From contig BJOX01000120.1 of assembly GCA_009731375.1 (NCBI GenBank), positions 499,572 through 563,571 of the forward strand: a stretch of DNA of 64,000 bases. The letters are read 5' to 3'. The DNA is from Paulinella micropora. Its lineage: Eukaryota > Cercozoa > Imbricatea > Euglyphida. A program made the translations under genes and the position numbers. Shown here piece after piece: positions 15,634 through 27,131 of this stretch; positions within the stretch are counted from its first letter, which is position 1; the number at the start of each line of letters is the position of its first letter. The notes beneath the pieces were generated by a model. That model did no database searches and was not told the origin of the DNA. It saw nothing but the letters and a program-made list of their open reading frames with translations.

Positions 15634-18600
15634 GAGACTTATCTGTCTGTTTGCATGTTTATGTGGGTCTACCTAGGGGTGATTGGAAGCTTCCGCGAGC
15701 AAGTGGAGGCCTTCTTCAAGGAAGGTGGGGTGGGTCTGAATGTGACAAGTCCTTTCAAAGAGGAAGCTTATCGCCTAGCCCAAGTAAGTCGAATGATTAT
15801 AAATAATGACTCGTGTCACAGGTCATGAACCGATTTTCAGCAAGGCATTTAGTTCTGCATTTGAAATGCCTTACTTTGAGCTTTTAAATGCTGCCTTTAT
15901 ATTCATCGTAGCATAACTATCCGCAGAGAAAGACAAGTTCAAAGATTGCCGCTTTTGCCATTACATGTCGCAGTTATATCATTTTTTCCACTCAAAGATT
16001 TTGATCAGGGCGATTTGACAGCCCGAGCAGTGCAGGCAGGAGCAGTCAACACGCTGTGGAAAAGCGCACACGGGCTGGCTGGGGACAACACGGACGGAGT
16101 GGGTATGTATGTATGTATGTATGTATGTATGTATGTATGTATATTTAAGATGAAGAGATTCACGTAGTCCTTCCGCCCTCTACGAGAACAGCACACACAG
16201 CTTACGCTCTCTCAAGTGTGCACATGTGAAACATATGAATTACCTGTATATTAGGACCTGGCGTGAAATTTTTGTGCGAGAATTTTCGAAAATGGGATAG
16301 AATGTATGTGGGGTGGGTAGGTGTGAGAATGTAAATGTGTGTAATGGTGCGAAGCAAAAATTTTGAAGAGATGGGCAGGAGGTAGGCAGACCTTTTTAAT
16401 ATGGAAATGACCATATTGTCAAGTGGATGCGTACGATAGAAGAACACCGGGAACCAAAAATGGAACCATAAAGCACCCATCAGACAATACAGCCACCCCA
16501 TGAGTGCAAAATCAAGAGGGGGCATGTGGGGCATGGGTAGTGGAATGGATGTAAGAGTTGTGGAATAGAACAATAAGAGAAAAGGCATGTGTAGAAGGTA
16601 GAAAAATGGGGAAAAGATAGTAGTTGTAATAGGGGAGAAAAAGGGTGTGTGTGGGGGGGGGGGGGGGATGGGGGGNNNNNNNNNNNNNNNNNNNNNNNNN
16701 NNNNNNNNNNNNNNNNNNNNNNNNNNNNNNNNNNNNNNNNNNNNNNNNNNNNAAAAGGGGGGGGGGGGGGGGGGGGGGGGGGAATGGTGGATTTTGGAAC
16801 CTTGTATGGGCAGGGATGCAGCAAAAAGGCTGAGGATGCTGATGGCGAGCATACTTGGTTTGTGGCGGCAGGCAAGAAGGGGCAGGCAGAATCATGTGGG
16901 ATGAGGGCAAGAATTGTGGTTTGGAGAAATTTAGTCCTGGTGAGATGGATTCCTTTTTGTTGGGAACGGAAAAAGATTGGAAGAAGGTGTGGAAGGGATG
17001 AAAGGTGGCACTTAAGCTGACGATTGTAAAAAATATGGGCAGGTGTTGTAAGGGAGAGTGTTTGCGATATGTAGAGAATTACAGAAATAATAAAAAGGTA
17101 TGTATGTATGTATGTATGTATGTATGTATGTATGTATGTATGTAGGTAGGTATGTATGTATGCATCTATGTATGTATGCATGTAAGTATGTATGTATGTA
17201 TGTATGTATGTATGTATGTATGTATGTATGTAGGTATGTAGGTATGTAGATATGTATGTATGTTTGTATGTATGTATGTATGAATGTATGTATGCATGTA
17301 TGCATGTATGCATGTATGCATGTATGTGTATGCATGCATGCATGTATGTATGTATGTATGTATGTATGTATATATGTATATATGTATGTATGTAGGACTA
17401 GTACGTGACCTGAGACGGCTCGGCCTGCAGTTGGAGGGGCTTCAGGTATGTATGTATGTATGTATGTATGTATGTATGTACGTATGTATGTATGTATGTG
17501 TGTGTGTATGTATGTATGTATGTGTGTGTGTGTATGTGTGTATGTATGTGTGTATGTATGTACATGTAATGTATTGTAATGTATTGTAATGTAATGTATT
17601 GTAATGTATTGTAATGTAATGTAATGTAATGTAATGTAATGTAATGTAATGTAATGTAATGTATGTATGCATGTATGTATGTATGTATGTATGTATGTAT
17701 ATATTTATGTATGTATGTATGTATGTATGATGTATGTATGTAATGGATGTATGCAATGTATGCATGTAATGTATGTATGTATGTATGTATGTATGTATGT
17801 ATGCATGTATGCATGCATGCTGCATGCTGCATGCACGCATGTATGCATGTATGTATGTATGTACGTATGTATGTCTATGTCTGCTTGCATGCATACATGC
17901 ATGCATGCATGTATGTATGTATGTATGTATGTATGCATGTATGCATGTATGTATGTATGTATGCATGCATGCATGCATGTATGTATGTATGTATGCATGT
18001 ATGTATGTATGTATGTATGTATGTTTGTTTGTTTGTTTGTTTGTTTGTTTGTTTGTATGTATGTATGTATGTATGTATGTATGTATGTATGTATGCATGC
18101 ATGTGTATGTATGTATGTATGTATGTATGTATGTATGTGTGTATGTATGTGTGTATGTATGTATGTAATGTATGTATGTATGTGTGTATGTATGTATGTA
18201 TGTATGTATTTGTATGTATGTATGTATGTATGTATGTATGTATGCATGTATGCATGTATGCATGTATGCATGCATGCATGCATGTTTGTTTGTATGTATG
18301 TATGTATGTATGTATGTATGCATGTATGTACGTATGTATGTATGTATGTATGCATGCATGCATGCATGTATGCATGCATGCCATGCATGCATACACATGC
18401 ATGTATGTATGTATGTATGTATGTATGTATGTGTGTATGTATGTATGTATGTATGTACGAATGTACGAATGTATGTATGTGTATGTATGTATGTATGTGA
18501 TGTATGTGATGTATGTGATGTATGCGATGTATGTATGTATGTATGTATGTACGTACGTACGTATGTATGTGTTGTGATGTATGTGATGTATGTGATGTAT

Positions 18601-18900
18601 GTGATGTATGTATGTGATGTATGTGATGTATGTGATGTATGTGATGTATGTGATGTATGCATGTATGTATGTATGTATGTATGTATGTATGTATGTATAG
18701 GTACTGCTGGTCGGGGCGGGAGGTACATACATACATGCATACATACATACATACATACAGACAGACAGACAGACAGACATACATACATACATACATACAT
18801 ACATACATGTAGGCGCCGCACGGGGAGTGCTGGGCCCCCTTCTCGAGGTATGTATGTATGTATGTATGTATGTATGTATGTGTATGTATGTGTATGTATG

Positions 18901-18931
<31 letters not shown>

Positions 18932-19035
18932 TGTATGTATGTAATGTATGTATGTAATGTATGTATGTAATGTATGTATGTAATGTATGTATGTAATGTA
19001 TGTATGTAATGTATGTATGAATGTATGTATGTATG

Positions 19036-19108
<73 letters not shown>

Positions 19109-20024
19109 GTATGTATATATGTTGTATGTGTGTGTGTATGTATGTATGTATGTATGTATGATGTATGTATGTAGGCCGGTTGTTACATCACACTCATCAA
19201 CCGCTCGGCCATCAAAGCTCAGCAGTTGGTATCTAGGCTTTCATGCATTTTTGAGCTTATATGTATAGGAAAATATATTGATATGTAAAGGAAAACGTTT
19301 AAAAAATACTGTTTTCCCTTGGAAATCTTGTTAGCTTCGATCTGTATGTGTGTATCTAATATTTATACGTATAAATATGTAATGTATATAGATATGTATG
19401 TATATCTATATGTATCTGTATGAGCATATGTATATGTATAGGCAGATTCGCCCCTCTTCAAGCCCTACACACGCAAGGGCAGTCTCAGCAGTGCAGGTGG
19501 GCTGGAGGGCGCGGGCGAAGAGCGGTGGGGTTTGGTCTTGAACGCGACCTCGGCCGGGCTGCGCGGGCACGGGCCGCTGCTGCCAACAGTCCGCTACCGG
19601 CCGGGAGGTATAGAACATACATATATACATACATAATAACATAACATAACATAACATAACATAACACAACACAACATAACACAACATAACATGACATAAC
19701 ATAACATAACGTGACATGACATGGCATGGCATGACATGATATGTCATGACATGACATGACATGACATGACATGACATGACATGACATGACATAACATGAC
19801 ATGACATGACATGACATGGCATGGCATGGCGTGGCATGTCATGACATGACATGACGTATTACGTGACGTATTACGTGACGTATTACGTGACGTAACGTGA
19901 CGTAACGTAACTTGACGTGACGTAACGTGACGTAACGTAACGTGGCGTAACGTGACGTAACGTAACGTGACGTAACGTAACATAACATCACCAACACCAC
20001 ACCACCAACAACCACCACCACCAC

Positions 20025-20055
<31 letters not shown>

Positions 20056-20238
20056 CATCATGCGATCTCGGCCGGGCTGCGCGGGCACGGGGATATAACA
20101 TACATACATAAAAACAAATATACATACAATACATACATACATACATACATACTACACATATGCGGCGCTCCCACCACTCCGTTACCGCCAGGAGGTATAA
20201 TAACATACATCATCATCATCCATACATACATATATCAA

Positions 20239-20271
<33 letters not shown>

Positions 20272-20615
20272 GCGACCTTGGCCGGGCTGCGCAGGCACGG
20301 GCCGGCGCTCCCTCCTGTCCTGTACCGGCCGGGAGGTATATAGCATACATACATACGTGATAAATATGTTGAATACGATCTCGGCCGGGCTGCGCGGGCA
20401 CGGGCCGGCGCTCCCACTTGTCCTGTACCGGCCAGGAGGTATGTAGCATACAAACATCATCATCAGCAGCAGCAGCAGCAGCATCATCAGCAGCAGCAGC
20501 AGCAGCAGCATCATCATCATCATCATCATAGGTTGGGCATACGATATGAACTATGCGGCAGAGCCTACTGCTTTTATGACACGCGCCCTGCAGGTAACAA
20601 CTACTACTACTGCTG

Positions 20616-20677
<62 letters not shown>

Positions 20678-21183
20678 TCTTCTTCTTCTTCTTCTTCTTT
20701 TTCTTCTTTTTCTTCTTTCTTCTTCTTCTTCTTCTTCTTCTTCTTCTTCTTCTTCTTCTTCTCCTCCTCCTCCTCCTCCTCCTCCTCCTCCTTCTTCTTC
20801 TTCTTCTTCTTCCTCCTCCTTCTCCTCCTCCTCCTCGTCCTCCTCCTCCTCTAATTCTTCTTGTTCTCATGTAGGACGGTGCCTGCAACGTGAGCAACGG
20901 CCTGGGCATGCTCATCATCATCATCATCATCATCATTATTATTATCATCATCATCATGTTAGGACGGCGCGAGCAACGTGAGCGATGGGCTGGGCATGCT
21001 CGTGGAGCAAGCGGCAGAGAGTTTCTACATCTGGCACGGTGTCAGGCCACAGACGGGACCGGTGCTGCACGCATTACGCCTCCAGCTGACTCAACAACAA
21101 CAACAACAACAACAACAGCAGCACCAACAACAACAGCAGCACCAACAACAACAACAACAACAACAACAAGAACAACGACGACG

Positions 21184-21221
<38 letters not shown>

Positions 21222-21244
21222 TGGAACATCCTTCCAAGCTGTGA
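15226..21244 (+). CDS. aroE: Shikimate dehydrogenase (NADP+), ten exons
   Basis: Catalyses 3-dehydroshikimate + NADPH to shikimate in the shikimate pathway. Exons by reading-frame closure: 15343-15490, 15677-15783, 16009-16102, 17396-17445, 18701-18722 (a 22-nt microexon), 18813-18847, 19175-19228, 19442-19607, 20532-20593, 20963-21244; together 1020 nt, 339 residues. Diagnostic motifs in order: [12 protein letters not shown] (shikimate-binding serines), [13 protein letters not shown] (catalytic Lys), [15 protein letters not shown] (catalytic Asp), [12 protein letters not shown] split by the microexon (Rossmann loop), [38 protein letters not shown]. An in-frame ATG at 15226, directly after an in-frame TAG, would add 39 mostly hydrophobic residues that could be a targeting presequence; the conserved domain starts at 15343. 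After the domain come a long glutamine-rich tract (CAA/CAG) and LEHPSKL. It is monofunctional, not fused to dehydroquinase as in plants nor to AROM as in fungi. Confidence 0.94.
16103..17395 (+). other. aroE intron 3 with unique insert, gap and TATG arrays
   Basis: Donor GTATGTATG is continuous with a TATG array. Next come about 900 bp of non-repetitive sequence containing a poly-G-flanked gap (16676-16752). A second TATG array starts at about 17098 and ends in the acceptor TATGTAG. No separate gene is seen inside. Confidence 0.8.
17446..19174 (+). repeat. aroE introns 4-6, TATG/TGAT/AT arrays
   Basis: Nearly all of introns 4, 5 and 6 is TATG repeat and relatives (TAATG at about 17565-17660, GTGAT at about 18497-18660, AT at about 19040-19097). 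Only the 22-nt and 35-nt exons interrupt them. Donors (GTATGT) and acceptors (TATAG, TGTAG) merge into the arrays. Confidence 0.88.
20061..20442 (+). repeat. Three decayed echoes of aroE exon 8 (donor side)
   Basis: Copies of the last 65-70 bp of exon 8 plus its donor lie downstream in intron 8: copy 1 at 20061-20091, split from its second half at 20161-20195 by CATA repeats; copy 2 at 20271-20336; copy 3 at 20374-20438. Each runs from CGATCTCGGCCGGGCTGCGC to GGAGGTAT. All share CCGGCGCTCCC where the true exon has CCGCTGCTGCC, so they derive from one another. None has an acceptor. Confidence 0.85.
20600..20871 (+). repeat. aroE intron 9, ACT, CTT and CTC arrays
   Basis: ACT repeats from 20600 grade into CTT then CTC repeats. 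They form a long polypyrimidine tract before the echo of exon 10. Confidence 0.9.
20873..20912 (+). repeat. Echo of aroE exon 10 (acceptor side)
   Basis: CATGTAG followed by a 40-bp copy of the exon 10 start, encoding [13 protein letters not shown] against the true [13 protein letters not shown], then ATC repeats. It has no donor and would not splice productively into exon 10. The true exon follows at 20963 after TTAG. Confidence 0.85.
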
Positions 21245-21809
21245 GACAATACCACTGAGGACGCTTGTCACCATCTGCATAATTATTAATATTAGTTGAC
21301 TCTCATTACAATACTAGTTCGTACTATGCCACGGTGATCAGTTTATTAATACAATATATTAATAAGTTAGAACGAATATTTTCATCAGGACTCAGTAATT
21401 AATATTATTATTCACTTTTTTTTCCCCACTAAACTTGGCAAGCGTGACTTTTCAATAAGTGAAGAACGCTTGCTTTTCGTTGACACTGAGTCGAAAAGGA
21501 AGCAATTGACGGTAGCTGAGTAGTAACTTGATAGGCGAACATCATTGAAGTCTGCCGGGCAAGCTTCAAAGTTTTCCCCTCATCATCTTTGTATCCCCTC
21601 AGGCTCGTCTTTACTCTGTCGAGCGGCCCCGTCAGTCTGAGTCAGACGGTGCGGGTGCCACCCGGCTTTCCGAGGCTTTGCTGATCTGTCGCATAGACAT
21701 CACTGCGGCCTCCGGAAAATAAAGGTGACTTACAAGTTTCGCTGATCTGTCGCAAAGCTAGGACATCAAACGAGAACAACTTGCGGCACTCCAACTCATC
21801 GGAGGCTCA
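21245..21809 (+). other. aroE 3' flank and start of retroelement debris
   Basis: Non-repetitive sequence after the aroE stop. A phrase with GGTGCGGGTGCCAC (about 21648) partly resembles GTGCGGGTACCAC at about 25098, beyond the retroelement remnant, and might mark its flanks. No gene seen. Confidence 0.5.
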
Positions 21810-24800
21810 AACAAAAAAAAGTTGCAAACAACTTGCGGCAATAGATTTGTCACAAAACTTGAAGCACTGCTTTGATTCCGTAGAGCCGCTTCCACTGTTC
21901 TACACTCGAAATGCCCTGGCGGCCGCCGGCCACGGTGGCCCCCCCAGACGCATTTCCCGAACTCTATCGCTTCATTCAACATCTCTACCAGGGAGCCCTG
22001 ATCCACACTGGCAAAAACTTGAAGGGAACCACCATACAGGACTCCACAACGGTCTCCCGGGAACGAGGGACTGCTCAAGGCAGGTCCATCAGCACCACCC
22101 TCTTCGGTATTACCTACGAATACCGCCAGCGACTAACTTCGACCACAGTCCCGGACAATACCGGGCCAGGACGGATACCGGGCCAGGACGGATACCAGTT
22201 CTACGGACACACCAGACAGTTCAATTCGTGGCCCGGACTGAAGGAGAGAACCTTGACCAAGGCAGACGTCACTATCCCCCCTATGTACACCTTCGCTGAC
22301 GACGAAACTATGACAAGCGTACGGGGGCCCAGGACACAAGGATCGATATATACCCCGCACCCAAGCAGCTGCAGGGTTCAACCGGTCCCCACTCCAACTT
22401 CAGGCTACACCACTGGTACCTCCAAAAGCTTGACCTTAGGAATCACGGTCTACCCATCTGGCACGGATACACCGAGGATTTTGACGTTGGATTACGGGAA
22501 TTGGATGGCAGCCCCATTCCAAGCCTGACGAAATACGAAAAATTCAGATCCCTCGGCATGTTCACCTCAGGCCTCAACGATCACAAACTCCAGCTCCGTG
22601 AAGCCATGAACACCCTCCTATTGGCCACTCAAGTGGCCCTACACCTCAATATATCCAACGCACGAAGGCGGGAGGCACTTCGAGATCTGCCGGGCACCCT
22701 GGATTTCCCTCTCGGGTGGACCTCTATCACTGACCAGTGAGTCCGACGCCGATACCTTAGACACCTTCCTCCGGGAATGTTTCCGGAGTACACTGAACTT
22801 GCGAGCGACGGACGTCCCTGTTGCGTACCTATACGCTCCGAGGGGAAAATGTGGCGGCTTCGGGCTCCCCCGGTTCAAAGACCGAGCCAACCTAAGAATG
22901 GCGCGGTATTCTTGTGGGCACAGTGACTTTCCTCGCACGACAATCGACACAAATAGCAGTACACTCTCACCTGCGTCTCCTCCGTCACGGTGATGATCTC
23001 CTCCCACATGCGGACTGGAATCCGGAGAGAAGCGACCCCCGNNNNNNNNNNNNNNNNNNNNNNNNNNNNNNNNNNNNNNNNNNNNNNNNNNNNNNNNNNN
23101 NNNNNNNNNNNNNNNNNNNNNNNNNNNNNNNNNNNNNNNNNNNNNNNNNNNNNNNCCCCCCCTACCAACGCAACCCCAAGAACCCCCGGCCGCCCACCCT
23201 CCTAATCGCGAACGCAAACAGCACTCCACACCGGACCCTCAAAGCCAACAAATCCTACAACAACTCTCCGACCTCGGAATCCCTTCTACCTACCTACACC
23301 AGGCCAGGCTGCCTCCCACCCACAGTTGGCGCCCAGACGACGACAGCTACAGGGAAGACCCACCAACTGGAGAAGCTTACTATCGCCAGTCCATCCACGT
23401 CAATCAACCCCCCCACTGCCCATAGAAGGACATTAAGGCAGACAATCCAAGACCACCCCCTGTCCGAAACCAACCTTTCCTCGAGCACTCCCACGAACAT
23501 CATCTCATAGCCAAATCCAGATATATACTCAGGCCACTTAGGAATCGAATGGATGTGCGCTCTTCGAGACCTCGGGATTGGAATACAACTCCGACGGGAA
23601 CACCCCCCTCTCGACACCCACCCTACAGATACCATACTCCACTCCCCCTACGTCATCACTGTCCAACATAGGTTCACGGGGAAAATTACACTCGCGGAAA
23701 ATAGCAGCCTAGCCATCCTCAAAGCAAAAGCAGCCATCCGTGACCGCAACTACTGGTGCCTCCGACATCGACTCTCAACAAAGTTAAGCAAACTCACCCC
23801 AGCCCCACGATTTGCCCTCAAATGGGGATCAGCGTTGGAATTGAGGGGAGAAACACAGCGAATCTCCCACCAATATCTAAGTCCACATACTACCAGAGCA
23901 GATTGGGAAATACGGATTATCTTACTAACTCAACTAGCCGCCGTGGAAACACCCACCATGCGCAGTGTCCGAACACTGAACAAAGAAGACGCTAAGTGCC
24001 AATGCTGTGACAAAGCAGGCGCCATTTACCATTATATGACCTCCATGAGCAAACGGCACCCTCCGGAATACCTACAAGCCATCAACCACCGACACGCAGC
24101 CTCCAGACAAGTCATAAAACAACATCTAGGACTTGAACCAGACCTTAGGCTAGACCACACCCAATAGCCCAACCATATGTTGGTCATCGCCGAAGAAGGT
24201 AAACCCGCTTCCATTCCACCTGACATCGACATTGCCCTCGCATGGACGCCCCTCGGGGAACACGGAGAAACATGCCGACAAGACCGCATACACCCAGCAG
24301 CCATTTTAGCCAGCGAGCTGCGAGCAGACGAGTCGGACCTCTCCTGGAAACCAGACATCTTACTTACACCTCATATTACGTCCCCTAGCGTGTACTTAGT
24401 AGAAGCCACAACCCGAACAGACGAATGGCTAGTCAGAATGGACCAATCTATACACGCAAATGCATCAGGAGAGTGTATTCGACGGACCTGGAACAAAGAC
24501 GGCATGAGAATCGATCCCCCGTATAATCCAAAAGACCCCAACTCCCCCCAAGGGGAAGATCCGCCTATGGAATGGCACTTGCAACCATGGTTAGCTACCA
24601 ATCCCCCCGGCTACAACCCCGAGCCATATATGAACACAGATACCTTGACTACCAACAACGCATTCAACAACTCCGTCTGGGATCGTCCGGCCTATGTACA
24701 TCAAATCTACTAATGATACCTATGGGAGCGAGAGGATACATCCCAGCCTCGGGATACAAGGCAATTCAAGAACACTTCCGAGTCTCTAAAGCGCAGGCCA

Positions 24801-25060
24801 CCGCAGTGTACCGCGACCTTACAGAGCTCTGCCACGATCACATCCTTACGGTCTGGAAACTGATGCACGCATGCCCGAAGCCAGGGCCGCCCACTAATCC
24901 CCAACCTGGAAATCCTAACACACCAACCCTCTCTCATGACGCACCCACCCAACCAAGGGAAACCCGGCACGGGAATAACCGAGCCACACAACACCTAGGC
25001 TCCCTAGCCAGCACATCATCGTCCCGCCAACTTGCGTGCATAGATTGGTCGCACTAACCG
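21810..25060 (+). mobile_element. Decayed non-LTR retrotransposon with restriction-like endonuclease
   Basis: Pieces of one polyprotein lie in shifting plus frames. The order is RT motif A remnant (AIDLSQN..HCFDSV, about 21838), motif B (RGTAQGRSISTTLFGI, about 22066), motif C (TFADDE, about 22290), a KFRSLGM motif (about 22540), a post-RT GGFGLPRFKDRA motif (about 22855), a C-x2-C zinc-binding motif (about 24000), and a C-terminal restriction-like endonuclease with KPDILL, YLVEATTRTDE and IPMGARGYIP (about 24350-24750). This order is that of R2/CRE-type LINEs. It lacks everything 5' of motif A, has several frameshifts, and a gap at 23042-23155. Confidence 0.82.
24177..24716 (+). pseudogene. 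Restriction-like endonuclease domain of the upper LINE
   Basis: Open frame carrying the endonuclease core: KPD (acidic residue of the PD-(D/E)xK fold), then E in VEATTRTDE. The following RYLDYQQRIQQL and MGARG segments are in another frame (about 24620-24750). A frameshift therefore splits the domain, so it is probably inactive. Confidence 0.7.
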
Positions 25061-25061
25061 A

Positions 25062-25516
25062 CCCCCTCACTCGTCAGAAGATACAGCGGGCCAACAGTGC
25101 GGGTACCACTTGAAGGCAAGCCTCGGAGAACTTCACTCAGGCTAGCAACGGCAGCGCTCAACGATCCCTTGCCATGATTCAGCATAGCCAAAGAGAATCC
25201 ACTTCACGACACACGCGCAAAGCCAACCACTGCCGATTAGCTGAGCGCACAACCAACGAGTACCCACTGGCAACGAGTCATTGCGCAACTTTCAACCCAA
25301 CCGTTGAGACTCCGGTCTATCGTTGACTCTCACGAGGTTAAGCATCGTACTTGTTACAAGGATACTTGTGATTCGGTAGTTCTTTTCCGGAGCCAACACG
25401 TGAGCACAGATGAGGCCTGTCAAACGTCCTTATCGGTTTAAGAATATTGATTGAACATTTATTAACCCACCCCCCCCCTCAACTTCTCAGCCTTCAGCTG
25501 CAGTGTGGACCAAATG
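25062..25516. other. Non-repetitive stretch, no gene seen
   Basis: Follows the LINE remnant and contains a poly-C tract near 25470-25479. It could be 3' UTR of the LINE or ordinary spacer. Confidence 0.5.
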
Positions 25517-25862
25517 TATATTATTACTGGGTACATTCACGTGTCAAACTCAACCATCGAATTTGTCATTAAGAGCCAGATTTCAGCGGATTAGTGGCCG
25601 CCCAGATTTCAGATCCGACCAGTGACCAGAATTTAAATTAGTTTACTTTAACGGCTACATCCGTCCCGGTCATCAAAATCACAATGAACAGTTTTGCAAA
25701 ATGCTACCGTTAAATTGAACTGATGAAAGTTTGAAACCTGGTCACTAATCTGAAACCTGGCCACTAATCTGGCACGAAATCTTGCTCTTACTATGATTCA
25801 AATGAAGTCGATGCAGTGGTTGAGTTTGCCGGACACTTGAATGTACCCAGTAATACTACTAT
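25517..25862. mobile_element. Fold-back (MITE-like) element, complete copy
   Basis: Ends are inverted repeats of about 38 bp: the left reads TATTACTGGGTACATTCA..CAAACTCAACCA and the right is its reverse complement with a few mismatches. Inner arms are also complementary (for example CTTTAACGGCTAC against GCTACCGTTAAATTG), so almost the whole 345 bp can fold back. There is no coding capacity. A related half copy is at 36660-36860. Confidence 0.75.
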
Positions 25863-25919
25863 ATGCGGATTCTAGTCACAACGACTCGGATAGCTCAATA
25901 GACTCTTGAAGACTCGGAG

Positions 25920-25978
25920 TAAGTAGGTAATATATATAACTTGACCAAACACAATCCTCAAAGCCTGCCGGCCGGGCC
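25920..25978 (-). mobile_element. Left part of an older interrupted LTR
   Basis: Contains GGTAAT..ACCAAACACAATCCTCAA, matching the inner part of the intact LTR that starts at 25979. It ends in GGCC. Its continuation lies beyond the retrotransposon at 36490, so the young element inserted into this older LTR. The outer boundary is approximate. Confidence 0.7.
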
Positions 25979-26220
25979 TGTAATGCCCCCAACGATAGCT
26001 CGTAAAAAGTCGGTAATACAACCAAACACAGTCCTCAAGAATGAGAATGATGTCTCGTTGTATTCAAGTAGCTCAGTAAAGCCAAAAAGGAAAACGGCAA
26101 CAGACCAGGAATAAAATGGCATCAGGTCCAATCCGGACAAATAATACTGAAAAACAAGCTGGTGCACCTGTCACCAGGAAAAGGTACTTTTTACCGGCTA
26201 TCCGGGGGGTGATGCCTACA
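25979..26220 (-). repeat. 3' LTR
   Basis: 242 bp. Reads TGTAGGCATCACCCCCC at its 5' end and GGGGGCATTACA at its 3' end on the minus strand, i.e. TG..CA termini. Nearly identical to 36253-36489 in direct orientation; the other copy lacks a 5-bp TCAAG. Confidence 0.93.
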
Positions 26221-26223
26221 GTA

Positions 26224-26232
26224 CCCCCTCCC
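26224..26232 (-). promoter_or_regulatory. Polypurine tract for plus-strand priming
   Basis: Minus strand reads GGGAGGGGG followed by GTAC, ending 3 nt upstream of the 3' LTR boundary at 26220. Position and composition fit. Confidence 0.75.

Positions 26233-27131
<899 letters not shown>

Noticed and set aside
17442-18821. Open frames of more than 250 codons made of Met-Tyr-Val-Cys or His-Thr-Tyr-Ile
   Set aside because: They come from TATG/CATA repeats, whose 12-nt period has no stop. They are intron sequence of aroE.
20873-20912. Mutually exclusive alternative exon 10 of aroE
   Set aside because: The copy has an acceptor but no donor and would miss the rest of the catalytic C-terminal domain.
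21300-21480. Promoter or terminator of aroE
   Set aside because: AT-rich sequence and several TATTAATA strings are present, but nothing distinguishes them from background.
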